From contig CM058230.1 in the NCBI GenBank assembly GCA_030180135.1, positions 27,798,067-27,862,066 of the forward strand: 64,000 nucleotides of DNA, written 5' to 3'. A program made the position numbers and the translations under genes. Positions 54,771 through 64,000 of this stretch are shown here, piece after piece (the first letter of the stretch is position 1; each line of letters begins with the position of its first letter). This DNA comes from Orychophragmus violaceus (lineage: Eukaryota; Streptophyta; Magnoliopsida; Brassicales; Brassicaceae). The notes below the pieces were generated by a model, which was not told the origin of the DNA, did no database searches, and saw nothing but the letters and a program-made list of their open reading frames with translations.

Positions 54771-55840
54771 CAGAGTATGCATTTTTAAATAGGTTCTTTG
54801 CGATAGTAGCTGGGTTACTTTTGTTTTTTGGTTTTGTTCTTTGGGTTAGAATAATCTTCGATCTGTTCGGAAACTGTTTTTCGGCAACATCGGATTTTGT
54901 TTTCCAGTTCTATACCGAATTTTGTTTGTTTGTATGTCTTGCTCTTCCGATTGGACTGGTGTTTCAGTTTCCAATTTGGAAAATAAATCTTCGAGTTTAG
55001 ATCAACTAAATTCGATTTTGGTTTCCTATTTTTCATGTTTTTCTTTTGATTCCGACTTGCGAAGCCTCTAATCTTTTTACTTGTTTTTAAATTTTTTGGT
55101 GCAATGCAACTATGGTTCACTTCAAGGGCAAACTAAAGTTTTTAAATCTTTTTTTTATCTAATTCTCTCCTAAGATCTCAAATTTTTGGCTCAAATGAAG
55201 CTACACTTCGTGTAAAAAAATTATTTTTGAATAAATTTAACTATTTCTCAAAAAAAAAAAATCTTCTTGTTTCATGATTTGCATCTGGAGTGATCTTTGC
55301 CGTTTACTGCAGTTCTTATGGCAGACCAATCGGGGTCTTAGGTGGACCTTCCTATGTCGAAGATGAATTGAGCTTTTGGTTTTACAGAGATTGTGGTGGT
55401 TTTTATGGCGATTTGCAGTGAAAATTTTAGGCTGTGTTTCTATTAATTGTCACTCGTAGATTGACTGTGTTTCAAGTTTTCAACGTATCGCAAATTCCTC
55501 GTCTCACGAGTTCACCTCTTCATGTGGCCTTTTTTCTTCCTAGGCAAACCAGTAGATTTTGGTTTGAATTGGGCTGGGTTTAATTTCATCAAAGTGTAAA
55601 TTGATATAGAGTTGGACTTCACTGGTTATCTTATATAGCCCATTGAGCTTTCATCTTAATGAATATGTTTGCCGACACAAAAAAACATATAAATGATTCA
55701 TGAAGATTTCAAAAAAAAAAAAGTATATTGTTAGATTTCACAAACTAGTAAGAGAAACAAGCAAACCCATCATAGCTTATTTTGTTGACTTGATTACTTA
55801 GTTTCGCTCATCTTCGTCTAATTATATGCTAATGAATTAA
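54771..55840. other. Intergenic stretch, no gene seen
   Basis: A minus frame at 54815-55120 is lysine/asparagine-rich and not convincing. The block around 55300-55640 is less AT-rich but I recognise nothing. Confidence 0.35.
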
Positions 55841-56897
55841 GACGATAATTTACTATATATTATTTGCGAAGTCGAATTATTGAATCTGCTAATGTGGATA
55901 ATTCTTGACCAATCAAAACTATGATGTCATTGATGACATGGCTTTAATGAAATGTTTTGATTAGCCGAGAGCATTTTTGACATTAAAAACAAATCAAAAA
56001 TCATTTAGGAAAGTTTTTGATTAAAAAAGCAAAATTCGAACAATTAATCAAATTAAAAAATTAAATGCGGTTTCCTATATTTTCGATTTCAAATCTTAAC
56101 TTCTTTACATAAATTTAGATTACAGTTTTTATTTATTTGATATTTTATTTCCTTACTTTTCAAATTCAAACTAAACGCGAATATAAAATTTAGCAACTAA
56201 TAAACATCGAATTTAATTAGCAAATTCAAAAAAATATCATAATGAATATGCTAATCTTATAATAAAAGATTTAGACAACTTAGTGCAACCCTAAATATGA
56301 TAATCATTATAAATAGAGATTCTACCAGACTCATAACATCCACATATTGAAACTTTTTTTTCCCAAATTTATTCTAATTTTTTGTGGTTTGATAATTTTG
56401 AAGGTATATAAAATTCAGAGCCAAACGAGAGGTAACTATTTTCTTACAATCAACATGGTTCTAATATTGTTATGTTGTTTTGAAGCATTTGTAGCTATGT
56501 AACATTCTAAGCCAAACGATGATGTAACTTTTTATTAGTAATCATTAACATCTTCTACTTTTGTTATGTTCTTTTGTTGAATTTACAGGTATGTAACAAA
56601 ACAAGCCAAACGATATGTAACTATGAGGTGATGATTAACATATTCCTAACAATAGTAAAATTTATTGGATGAATTTGCAGCTATTTTCATACGAATGCAA
56701 ACAATAGGTAATTATTCTCTTACAATTAACATGCTTCTAATTTTGTTATTGATGATTTAATGCATGAAGTCAATGAAGCTGAAACATGGTTACAATTCAC
56801 ACACAAAAAAGATTAAACATGAAGTCAATAAAGAATTAAAGAAAAGGACAATATAATATGTTCGTGTTTCTGTTTATCTTTTATGCAGATTGTTTTG
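55841..56897. other. AT-rich leader region of the RPA-like pseudogene, possible Helitron part
   Basis: The ACTATATATTATTTGCGAAGTCGAA block at 55850 resembles 5' ends of Arabidopsis Helitron relatives, and short repeats with CCAAACGA and GTAACTAT occur at 56405-56640. Both points are weak. Confidence 0.3.
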
Positions 56898-57960
56898 ATG
56901 TCTTCTTCAAGTTTTGTAGATGTGTCTACCATGAATCCAAACATCAGTGAATGGAGAATTCGTGTAAAAATATTGAGGAGATATATTATAAATTGTGGAG
57001 TTAAACGAACAATCGGTTTAATAATGGTCAATGAGCAGGTTTTTCTTATATAACTTTAATTCATTATTTTATTTGTTTAGTTACTTTGTTTTTGTTGTTC
57101 TAAAATGCGAAGATAATATTACAAGGAACTAAGATACATGGCATTATAAATTTCCATCTTTATATTGACCAATCCTTGGATGTATTGGTTGAAGGAATTT
57201 CTGTTATTGTCTCTGATTTTGATCTCATTCATGCTGTTGGAGATTTTAAACTAACATCTCATCGATTCGAAATAAAGTGGAAGTGGACATCATATGTTGA
57301 GAAAATTCCTTCAATAAGCACCAGCAGTTTCTATGATTTTGTTGATTTTCAGCACATAAAATCTGAGTCTCATGATCGTATTCATTCTGTGGGTATGTAA
57401 GATAATGATATAGTGTATTGTTTTATTTTTTGGTCTACGAAGCTTATTTATTTTCTGACTGTGTATTTGTATAGATTTAACTGGCCGAGTTGATGATTTG
57501 CTTGGTTGGTCTCGCGATCCCATAACCTTTCATCTGATGGATGCTAAGTTAGTGTTTATTTGTTCTAATATCATTTGATTCGTATGGGTATTATAAGTTT
57601 GTTATTAATTTTATCATCAAGGAAGTGTCGCTTGCATTGTGAGCTCGGTGGCGACAAAAAAATTAAAGACTTTTAGAAATCTTATGTGGCTAATGATGAC
57701 TACATTATTGTTTGCATTTTGAGATTTGCTAAGCTTATTTTTAGAAACGGTATGACTTGGAAACTCTATTTTTTTACGTTTTATATGATTTGTTATGGTC
57801 TTCATTATTCACCGATTGTTTAAAAACATTAATTTCACAGGTGGTTGGATTGCAACATCTGCTGATGACTGTGTTCATGTTATTATGGACGATACTCTTC
57901 CTGAAATTGCAGAGTATAAAAAAAATTAGCCATCAAAGAAATTAACTGATTAGAATGTAA
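56898..57960 (+). pseudogene. RPA1-like (DUF223, OB-fold) gene, degenerate
   Basis: ATG 56898 opens an exon with S-E-W-R-I-R-V-K-I-L-R-R-Y, the start of the N-terminal OB fold (DUF223) of plant RPA70-like proteins, ending at 57038. The next exon (from about 57118) reads T-K-I-H-G-I-I-N-F, then S-D-F-D-L-I-H-A-V-G-D-F and T-S-H-R-F-E-I, also typical, and ends before GTATGT at 57391. Later exon pieces (57477-57550, 57623-57745 with a TAG stop, 57841 on) fit the linker and second OB fold. The joint between the first two exons is out of phase by one base. Such RPA-like genes occur in Helitrons and as many decayed copies in Brassicaceae; single-stranded DNA binding would be the ancestral role. Confidence 0.7.
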
Positions 57961-58130
57961 CAATTCATGTGTTTGTTACTCTGCTAAGTACTTTTGTACT
58001 ACTAGTAAGAGGTTAAATTTTATCTAGTATTAGTGAATCTTTTTTTATCACCGAGATATATTGTTCAAATAAGCTCATTCTATATTAAAAACCATTGGTG
58101 AAAAACCCTCTTTAATTACAAAAGGTTGAT
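57961..58130. other. Spacer before the LINE
   Basis: Contains AGTACTTTTGTACT followed by ACTAGT at 57987-58003, a small stem with CTAG that could be a Helitron 3' end, but the distance is unusual. The LINE leader begins somewhere around 58090-58140. Confidence 0.3.
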
Positions 58131-58486
58131 TGAAACATGGTCTCTCTCTAGAAAATCTCTCTAGAAATCTCTCCCAGGCACTGCTCCCAATAGAGTTTCG
58201 TTAGTTACCTGTTTTAGTAACAATTCAAAAAATACCACCTGATTAGTTTCCTGAGTTCTCATCTACCTTGTTTTCTTTTCACAAAAAAGGAAAGTTGACT
58301 TTAAAAACTACCTTGGTTTTTGCACCACCGTGGTTCCACCCCCGACGTTCAGTCGGAGGGTCCTCCTCTTCACCGTGAATACTCATCTTTGTTGTTTACA
58401 ACAAGATAGAACTTTCTCACCGTTGTGTGAAGATCTCTTTTACCCCCAAGATCTCAAGACAGACAAGAAACAAGAGATTTTCCAAA

Positions 58487-59136
58487 ATGAGCCACCGTTA
58501 CTCTTACTCTGAAAAAGGCAAAGGTGTGGAGCTCCATGCTGAACCACCAAGAGCAAGAAGGATTAGAGTCCCGGCTCCGGATAACTCAGATCTAATGAAA
58601 AAACATGAGCTTACGCTAGTGGGAAGAGTAACTAACCAGAAGTTGCAAAGAATGTGGTCCCTTATCCCTTTCTTTGCTGAGCATTGGAAGGTGTCAAGTC
58701 CACCAGTGGGAGCAGATCTGGGACAGGGGCGCTTCCAGTTCCACTTTGCAACGAAGATGATCTCCAGAAGGTGCTTACAAATCATCTGTATCACTTTGCC
58801 CACTGGATGGTCATTATTCAACGATGGGAACCAACTACATCTCCGGCTTTCCCATCAATGATTCCTTTTTGGATTAATGTCCAAGGAATACCGATTCACC
58901 TATGGACAAACTCTACTTTACTGTCCATAGCTAAGAATCTGGGGCACTTCGAAGCAATAGACATATCCCTGAAAGCAGCCAGGATTAGAGTGCACATAGA
59001 TGGTCTGAAGCCCCTAATCACCTCTACAATAGTGGAGTTTGAGGATGGAGATGAAATTGAAGCTATAATGGTGTACGAGAAGCTGGAAAAACACTGTACC
59101 TCCTGCCTCAAACTAGATCATGAGAAGTCAGACTGA
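58487..59136 (+). pseudogene. LINE Gag-like N-terminal domain (DUF4283, zinc knuckle), frameshifted
   Basis: ATG 58487 (M-S-H-R-Y-S-Y-S-E-K-G-K-G) is the natural start. The frame covers L-V-G-R-V-T-N-Q-K-L-Q-R-M-W and F-F-A-E-H-W-K, the DUF4283 signature. Near 58751 one base seems to be missing and the domain continues one frame back (D-D-L-Q-K-V-L, H-F-A-H-W-M-V-I-I-Q-R-W, F-W-I-N-V-Q-G-I-P-I-H-L-W). A knuckle C-T-S-C-L-K-L-D-H-E-K-S-D follows; the last Cys would fall exactly where this frame hits TGA (59134). The frame after 59135 is again that of the start codon, so the two indels compensate each other. The domain binds element RNA in the ribonucleoprotein. Confidence 0.8.
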
Positions 59137-62100
59137 GGGGCGCCAGTTAACATTACCAAACACCTCAGGGGACCTCAGGACATCCCTAAAGTCAAAACGT
59201 AGTACTACTATCTCAGGCATGGAAGGCAGCTCGCGAGGCAATTACCATAAGGGAGACTCTGGTTCCTACTACTCGAAATCAAAAGGAGAGTTACAACCCC
59301 GAGATTACCACAGAAGGGAGCACCTTGATTGGGACAATTTATCAAAAGAGAATCTCAGGAGAGTTGATTCCAACAACCAGCTGAGAAGAAGCACACCTCA
59401 ACTTTCAAGAACTCACCACAGACAGCATGATAACCGAAGATCCTCTTCTGGAACAAGCCAGCAAGTCTGGGTGGAAAGAAGGCGTATGGAAGACCCGCGA
59501 AATCCTATTCGCACACCTCAGAAATCTCCCTCCACAACCTCTAAGGATCTAGCTCCACCTGTGGAAAGAACAGTGGAATCCCCTAAGATAGCTGATACTG
59601 TACCTCAGAAAGAGTTCTCAAATGCTATGGGGGAATTGAGGGAGGTGATGATTCAATATGCGAGTTGTGCAGATCCTTCTGAGAGTGCAGCCAGAAGAGA
59701 AAGAATCCGCCTTTCTGAGGAACAAGGACAGTTTGAAGCTGCAGCAATACAAATGGTCCTAACAAATACCTCTTCTCTTCAGACTGAGCCGGACACTGAA
59801 TTTGAGCCTTTACAACATGAAAGAGTGCCAGCCTCCAAAAGACTTGGTCCACCTCCTGAGCAAGAACCTCATAATCTACAGAACAGAATTCCAGCAACCT
59901 TGAGATTAGGTCCTACCCCTGCACAGGGTATGGATAACAGCTTAGAACCAAATGGGCAGAAAATCAAAAAGAAGTTAGGGAGACCTCTGGGGAAAAAAGT
60001 ACCGGGAGTGGTGGATAAACAGCCTCCAAGAGTGATCACAAAGAAGAGGAAAGTACCAGGAGTGGCGCCATCTCCGCGTAAAAGGATTCAAAAAGGGGCA
60101 TCCAAGTCCACTACTCTACCACAAGCTTCCTCACAAGATAATCAGACAGGAAGTAGAGCTGGCCCCTCAGATGCAAATGGAAGAAGCCTACCGGCTGGAA
60201 TGCCAATGATGCCCTCCACCTCTAGGAAGAAGATGGATTTTTCACAATCCATCCTCTCCTCTTCCTTAAGGCTAATTTTCTGGAACTGTCAGGGGTTGGG
60301 GAATCCCCTGACAGTTCGTAGACTCCGGGAGATGAAGAAGAAACTAGATCCTGACATACTTTTCCTCTCGGAAACAAAAAATCCCAATGAAGTGGTGCTG
60401 AAGAAGCTTGAAATCCTTGGATTTGATCACCACCTTTTAGTCCCACCCTCCCGTCCTGCGGCAGGAGGCCTGATTCTACTGTGGAAGCAAAGTGTAACGT
60501 TAGAAGTCTTAACAAGCTGTAATAACTTCATTGATACAAAAGTTTGCTATCAAGGAAAATCTTTCTACTCAACCTTTGTATACGGAGACACTGATCAGCA
60601 CCTAAGAAAAGGATTGTGGGAACAGCTGACAGAGTTAGCCTCGATAAGAAATAATGCCTGGTTTGTTTCCGGGGACTTCAATGACATACTTGACAATTCC
60701 GAAAAAGAGGGTGGAATCATAAGACCAGAAGGCTCCTTTGGAACTTTCAGAACGTTCCTGTCCCAGAATGATTTGTATGACCTCCAACACACCGGAGATA
60801 AGCTCTCATGGAGAGGAATCAGAAATGAGCAAGTGGTCCGGTGCAGGCTAGACAGAGCCCTATCGTGTAGTAAATGGGCAGACTTATTCCCAGCGGCTAG
60901 CTGTGAGTACCTACGACTAGAGGGTTCTGATCATAGGCCGATAGTTACATATCTTGACCCTACAAAGAAACGAAGAAAAGGAATATCCAGATATGATCGT
61001 AGACTCAAAGATAATGAAGAAGTGATTAAACTAATTGACCAAGTCTGGAAGGAAAATAGCCAGCTTCTTCTCAAGCAGAAAATAGTCAAGGTCAGAATGG
61101 CTATAATTCAATGGAATAGAGACAATCATTCAAATAGCCAACAACAGATAGAAGAGCTCAAGATGCTACTGGAGGAACTATTGTCAAGCAGTAATGTCAA
61201 CACAGCAGCCATTAAGGATACAACGGATAAGCTCACCGTAGCCTACAAGGCGGAAGAATGCTACTGGAAACAGCGCAGTAGGCAAATCTGGCTGCAATTG
61301 GGGGACAAAAATACAGGGTATTTCCATGCTGCTACAAAGAAAAGGAAAGCAATAAATAAGTTCTTAGTATTGGAAAACACTAGAGGAGAGCCAATCTACT
61401 CGGAGGAGGAAATAGCAAAAGAAATCATCAGTTTCTACCGAGAACTGTTTACCTGCCAGGACCAGAATGAGCAGGAGGTTACTGATATAGTGAAAAAAGC
61501 TCTACAACCATGCATTTCTGCAGAGTCTAACGAACTGCTCATCAAGGTGCCCACAACCAGTGAAATTAAAGAGGCCCTATTCTCCATTCACCCAGAGAAG
61601 GCGCCGGGTCCAGACGGCTTCTCAGCCTGTTTTTTCCAAACACACTGGGAGCTTGTGGGAAATGATATCGTAAAAGAAACTCAAGCTTTCTTCAGTTCTG
61701 GAATTATGCCGGCTGCAACAAATGATACTTATGTCAGGCTAATTCCGAAGCAATTGGGAGCAAAAACAGTGGCTGAGTACAGACCTATAGCCCTCTGTAA
61801 TGTCATATACAAACTGATCTCCAAAATCTTGACGAAACGGCTCCAACCTATCCTGCCAAAAATCATTTCAGAGAACCAGTCAGCATTTGTTCCAAAGAGA
61901 GCTATAACAGATAATGTGTTGATAACACATGAGGTGCTCCATTTCCTCAAGAATTCTAAAGTGGAAAAGCATTGCTCAATGGCAATCAAGACTGACATGA
62001 GTAAAGCCTATGACAGGCTAGAATGGAAGTTCATAAGAGCAGTCCTAGTTCAAATGGGATTTCATGCTAAATGGATTAACTGGGTGATGCAATGCATTCA

Positions 62101-64000
62101 AACTGTCAAGTACTCCTATATTGTGAATGGAGCAGTGTATGGAAAGGTTGAGCCTACGAGAGGAATACGACAAGGGGATCCCCTATCTCCTTATATTTTC
62201 ATCATGTGTAGTGAGGTGCTATCAGGACTATGTTCCAAAGCTAAAGAAAAGGGGAGAATGAAAGGAATTAAAGTATCTAGGAAAGGGCCAAACATCAACC
62301 ATTTATTATTCGCGGATGATACTATGTTTTTCAGCAAAGCAAGCAAGAATAGTTGCTTGGAGCTTAAGCAGATTCTCAAAGAGTATGAAAACACATCAGG
62401 GCAGAAGATAAATGGTGCAAAATCTTCCATCACGTTCTCGAGAAAGACCCCCACAGCAACAAGGAATATGGTCAAATTCATTCTGGGAATTAATAACGAA
62501 GGGGGAGTGGGGAAATACCTGGCTCTCCCGGAACATTTTGGTCGCCGGAAAAAGGATCTATTCACTGCGATAGTGGATAGAATACGACAAAAAGCTGTTA
62601 ACTGGTCCTCAAAATTCCTCTCAAGCGCTGGGAAGATGGTCATGTTGAAGAGTGTCCTAGATTCAATGCCGCTATATGCCATGTCCTGCTTTCTTCTACC
62701 GGTGTCCTTGCACAAACGCATTCAGTCAGCCCTGACTAGATTTTGGTGGGATAAAAACAGTGAGAAACGCAACATCTGTTGGGTTGCATGGAACAAACTA
62801 ACTTTACCAAAAGGAAATGGAGGGCTGGGGTTTAAAGATTTGCATACCTTCAATGTAGCGTTACTGGCAAAGATTGGCTGGCGAATCATAACCAATCCCA
62901 CGAGTCTTCTTGCTAGAGTTCTCAAAGGAAAATATTGCAACAATTCTGATTTCCTGGAGTGTGAGGTGGCTGCGACTGCATCACATGGCTGGAGAAGCAT
63001 TATGGCAGGTAGAGACCTATTAAAGGAACAGCTAGGATGGTCAGTGGGCAATGGAGAAAGCATAAACATATGGTCGGAGGCTTGGTTGTCTCCTACACAA
63101 AGAGTTACACCTATGGGACCGGCTCCGGAGCTTATGACAAATTGGACAGTAGCAGACTTGTTTCTACCAAATTCAACCAACTGGGATGTGGAAAAGATTG
63201 ATGCTATACTACCAGATTGGAAAGAACACATACTCACCATTAAATCAAGCATACTTGGAGCACCAGATAGAATCAGATGGTTAGGCCATTCATCTGGAGA
63301 ATATTCCACCAAGGCAGGGTATGCTCAAGCAGTTAAACCGTTGATAGAGATTCATCAGATACAAGCGCCCAATATCAACTGGAACAAACAGGTGTGGGGT
63401 CTAAAAGCAGCGCTAAAGATCAAAACATTTATGTGGAAGCTTTTGAAAGGAGCCTTACCAGTGGAATCAAATCTAGTAGTCAGGGGCATCCTGGCTTCAT
63501 CTAAATGTTGTAGATGTGAAGAGGCCGAAACTTCTCTCCATCTCCTGTTCCACTGCCAGTATGCTAAAGAGATTTGGAGCCAGATTCCTGCTACTACTGC
63601 CATAGATACAAGTTTATTTACTTCTTTGGATGCAGGATTACAACAGATTCAGAAGCTAAAAGTTCTACCACCAGTGGGTTTAGACATGATTCAAATCTTA
63701 CCTTGGCTATTATACGCCATGTGGATTGCCAGGAACCAGAAGGTATTTGAGGATCGCTCCTTCACGGCATCTGAAACTTGGATCAAGGCTATATCAGATG
63801 CTCGCGAATGGAACCAGGCTCAACAGTCGAAATCTCTGACGCACCGATCGAATAAAGCTCTCACCTCAACAACTTCGATTCGCCAGACACGAGAGACATC
63901 ATCGGTGATAATCAACTCTGATGCGGCATGGCGAGCAGATTCAAAGAGAGCTGGAATGGGATGGACTCTTCAATTCCCGAATGATCAAGTCTCAGATCAC
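59120..64000 (+). CDS. LINE endonuclease-reverse transcriptase polyprotein, open at the window end
   Basis: The frame is open from 59117; the first ATG is 59120, but the natural protein probably begins at 58487. About 1627 codons lie in the window, and I read the codons from 59120 through the RT core without finding a stop; later blocks stay in the same frame. Residues from 59120: 1-380 basic, proline/serine-rich linker; about 384-610 endonuclease (F-W-N-C-Q-G, L-S-E-T-K, S-G-D-F-N-D-I, E-G-S-D-H-R-P-I); about 815-1080 RT (E-K-A-P-G-P-D-G-F, Y-R-P-I-A-L-C-N, S-A-F-V-P, G-I-R-Q-G-D-P-L-S-P, catalytic F-A-D-D at 62309-62320); about 1395-1480 zf-RVT (F-M-W-K, C-C-R-C, H-L-L-F-H-C); RNase H from about 1596 with its first Asp in I-I-N-S-D-A-A-W. 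It nicks DNA and reverse transcribes LINE RNA at the target. Confidence 0.92.
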   Translation, partial: MRSQTEGRQLTLPNTSGDLRTSLKSKRSTTISGMEGSSRGNYHKGDSGSYYSKSKGELQPRDYHRREHLDWDNLSKENLRRVDSNNQLRRSTPQLSRTHHRQHDNRRSSSGTSQQVWVERRRMEDPRNPIRTPQKSPSTTSKDLAPPVERTVESPKIADTVPQKEFSNAMGELREVMIQYASCADPSESAARRERIRLSEEQGQFEAAAIQMVLTNTSSLQTEPDTEFEPLQHERVPASKRLGPPPEQEPHNLQNRIPATLRLGPTPAQGMDNSLEPNGQKIKKKLGRPLGKKVPGVVDKQPPRVITKKRKVPGVAPSPRKRIQKGASKSTTLPQASSQDNQTGSRAGPSDANGRSLPAGMPMMPSTSRKKMDFSQSILSSSLRLIFWNCQGLGNPLTVRRLREMKKKLDPDILFLSETKNPNEVVLKKLEILGFDHHLLVPPSRPAAGGLILLWKQSVTLEVLTSCNNFIDTKVCYQGKSFYSTFVYGDTDQHLRKGLWEQLTELASIRNNAWFVSGDFNDILDNSEKEGGIIRPEGSFGTFRTFLSQNDLYDLQHTGDKLSWRGIRNEQVVRCRLDRALSCSKWADLFPAASCEYLRLEGSDHRPIVTYLDPTKKRRKGISRYDRRLKDNEEVIKLIDQVWKENSQLLLKQKIVKVRMAIIQWNRDNHSNSQQQIEELKMLLEELLSSSNVNTAAIKDTTDKLTVAYKAEECYWKQRSRQIWLQLGDKNTGYFHAATKKRKAINKFLVLENTRGEPIYSEEEIAKEIISFYRELFTCQDQNEQEVTDIVKKALQPCISAESNELLIKVPTTSEIKEALFSIHPEKAPGPDGFSACFFQTHWELVGNDIVKETQAFFSSGIMPAATNDTYVRLIPKQLGAKTVAEYRPIALCNVIYKLISKILTKRLQPILPKIISENQSAFVPKRAITDNVLITHEVLHFLKNSKVEKHCSMAIKTDMSKAYDRLEWKFIRAVLVQMGFHAKWINWVMQCIQTVKYSYIVNGAVYGKVEPTRGIRQGDPLSPYIFIMCSEVLSGLCSKAKEKGRMKGIKVSRKGPNINHLLFADDTMFFSKASKNSCLELKQILKEYENTSGQKINGAKSSITFSRKTPTATRNMVKFILGINNEGGVGKYLALPEHFGRRKKDLFTAIVDRIRQKAVNWSSKFLSSAGKMVMLKSVLDSMPLYAMSCFLLPVSLHKRIQSALTRFWWDKNSEKRNICWVAWNKLTLPKGNGGLGFKDLHTFNVALLAKIGWRIITNPTSLLARVLKGKYCNNSDFLECEVAATASHGWRSIMAGRDLLKEQLGWSVGNGESINIWSEAWLSPTQRVTPMGPAPELMTNWTVADLFLPNSTNWDVEKIDAILPDWKEHILTIKSSILGAPDRIRWLGHSSGEYSTKAGYAQAVKPLIEIHQIQAPNINWNKQVWGLKAALKIKTFMWKLLKGALPVESNLVVRGILASSKCCRCEEAETSLHLLFHCQYAKEIWSQIPATTAIDTSLFTSLDAGLQQIQKLKVLPPVGLDMIQILPWLLYAMWIARNQKVFEDRSFTASETWIKAISDAREWNQAQQSKSLTHRSNKALTSTTSIRQTRETSSVIINSDAAWRADSKRAGMGWTLQFPNDQVSDH

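Larger units (their letters stand above)
58130..64000 (+). mobile_element. Large LINE (L1-type non-LTR retrotransposon), cut by the window edge
   Basis: A pyrimidine-rich leader with TCTCTCTAGAAA repeats (58140-58175) precedes coding sequence that runs to the last base of the window. The order is DUF4283-type Gag-like domain, zinc knuckle, variable linker, apurinic endonuclease, reverse transcriptase, zf-RVT and the beginning of RNase H. The 3' end, poly-A tail and target duplication lie outside the window. The long endonuclease/RT frame has no stop over 4.9 kb, so the copy is fairly young. Confidence 0.9.

Overview
The window is plant nuclear DNA, almost certainly from a Brassicaceae species. 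The reasons are Athila-type Ty3/gypsy retrotransposons with the ATHILA ORF-1 family, DUF1985 and GRF-zinc-finger genes, a PIF/Harbinger element, TTTAGGG-type repeats, and a fragment whose first 20 codons match my memory of Arabidopsis MAP3K epsilon. It reads as heterochromatic or pericentromeric DNA: mostly nested and decayed transposons, with few gene pieces and no clearly intact cellular gene. All family names here come from recognition by eye; no database search was run.

Layout. 1-17.6 kb is AT-rich DNA with a LINE 3' remnant, a CACTA end, a 0.9-kb foldback element, the MAP3K-epsilon 5' fragment, three phase-consistent minus-strand exons of an unidentified gene, a Mutator-like MITE (9-bp duplication) containing telomere-like repeats and a nested Stowaway-like MITE, and a GC-rich unit of unknown nature. 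17.6-32.7 kb is Athila-like element A (plus strand, target duplication GGCAT), split by Athila-like element B (minus strand, duplication TTTGT). 33-41 kb has a broken DUF1985 gene, a hAT MITE (8-bp duplication) and a Harbinger gene pair, each gene with one visible nonsense codon. 41.7-51.5 kb is a second DUF1985 pseudogene interrupted by a solo gypsy LTR (GTAAT), itself interrupted by Athila-like element C (CGAGT). 51.7-58 kb has GRF zinc-finger, MuDR transposase, LINE and RPA-like remnants. 58.1-64 kb is a large LINE whose EN/RT reading frame is still open at the window edge.

Elements A, B and C belong to one lineage that lacks reverse transcriptase and integrase but shares a Gag(-protease) C-terminus, a hairpin just after the Gag stop, three polypurine tracts at fixed distances from the 3' LTR, and a stem-loop beside the tract used for priming. 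Scattered through all three, in LTRs, leaders, between ORFs and inside ORFs, are more than twenty modules of two short palindromes (core CGATCG) whose centres lie 20-22 bp apart, often followed by GCGATT. This module is the strongest candidate for an undescribed system: it looks like paired binding sites or RNA hairpins of a non-autonomous retrotransposon family.
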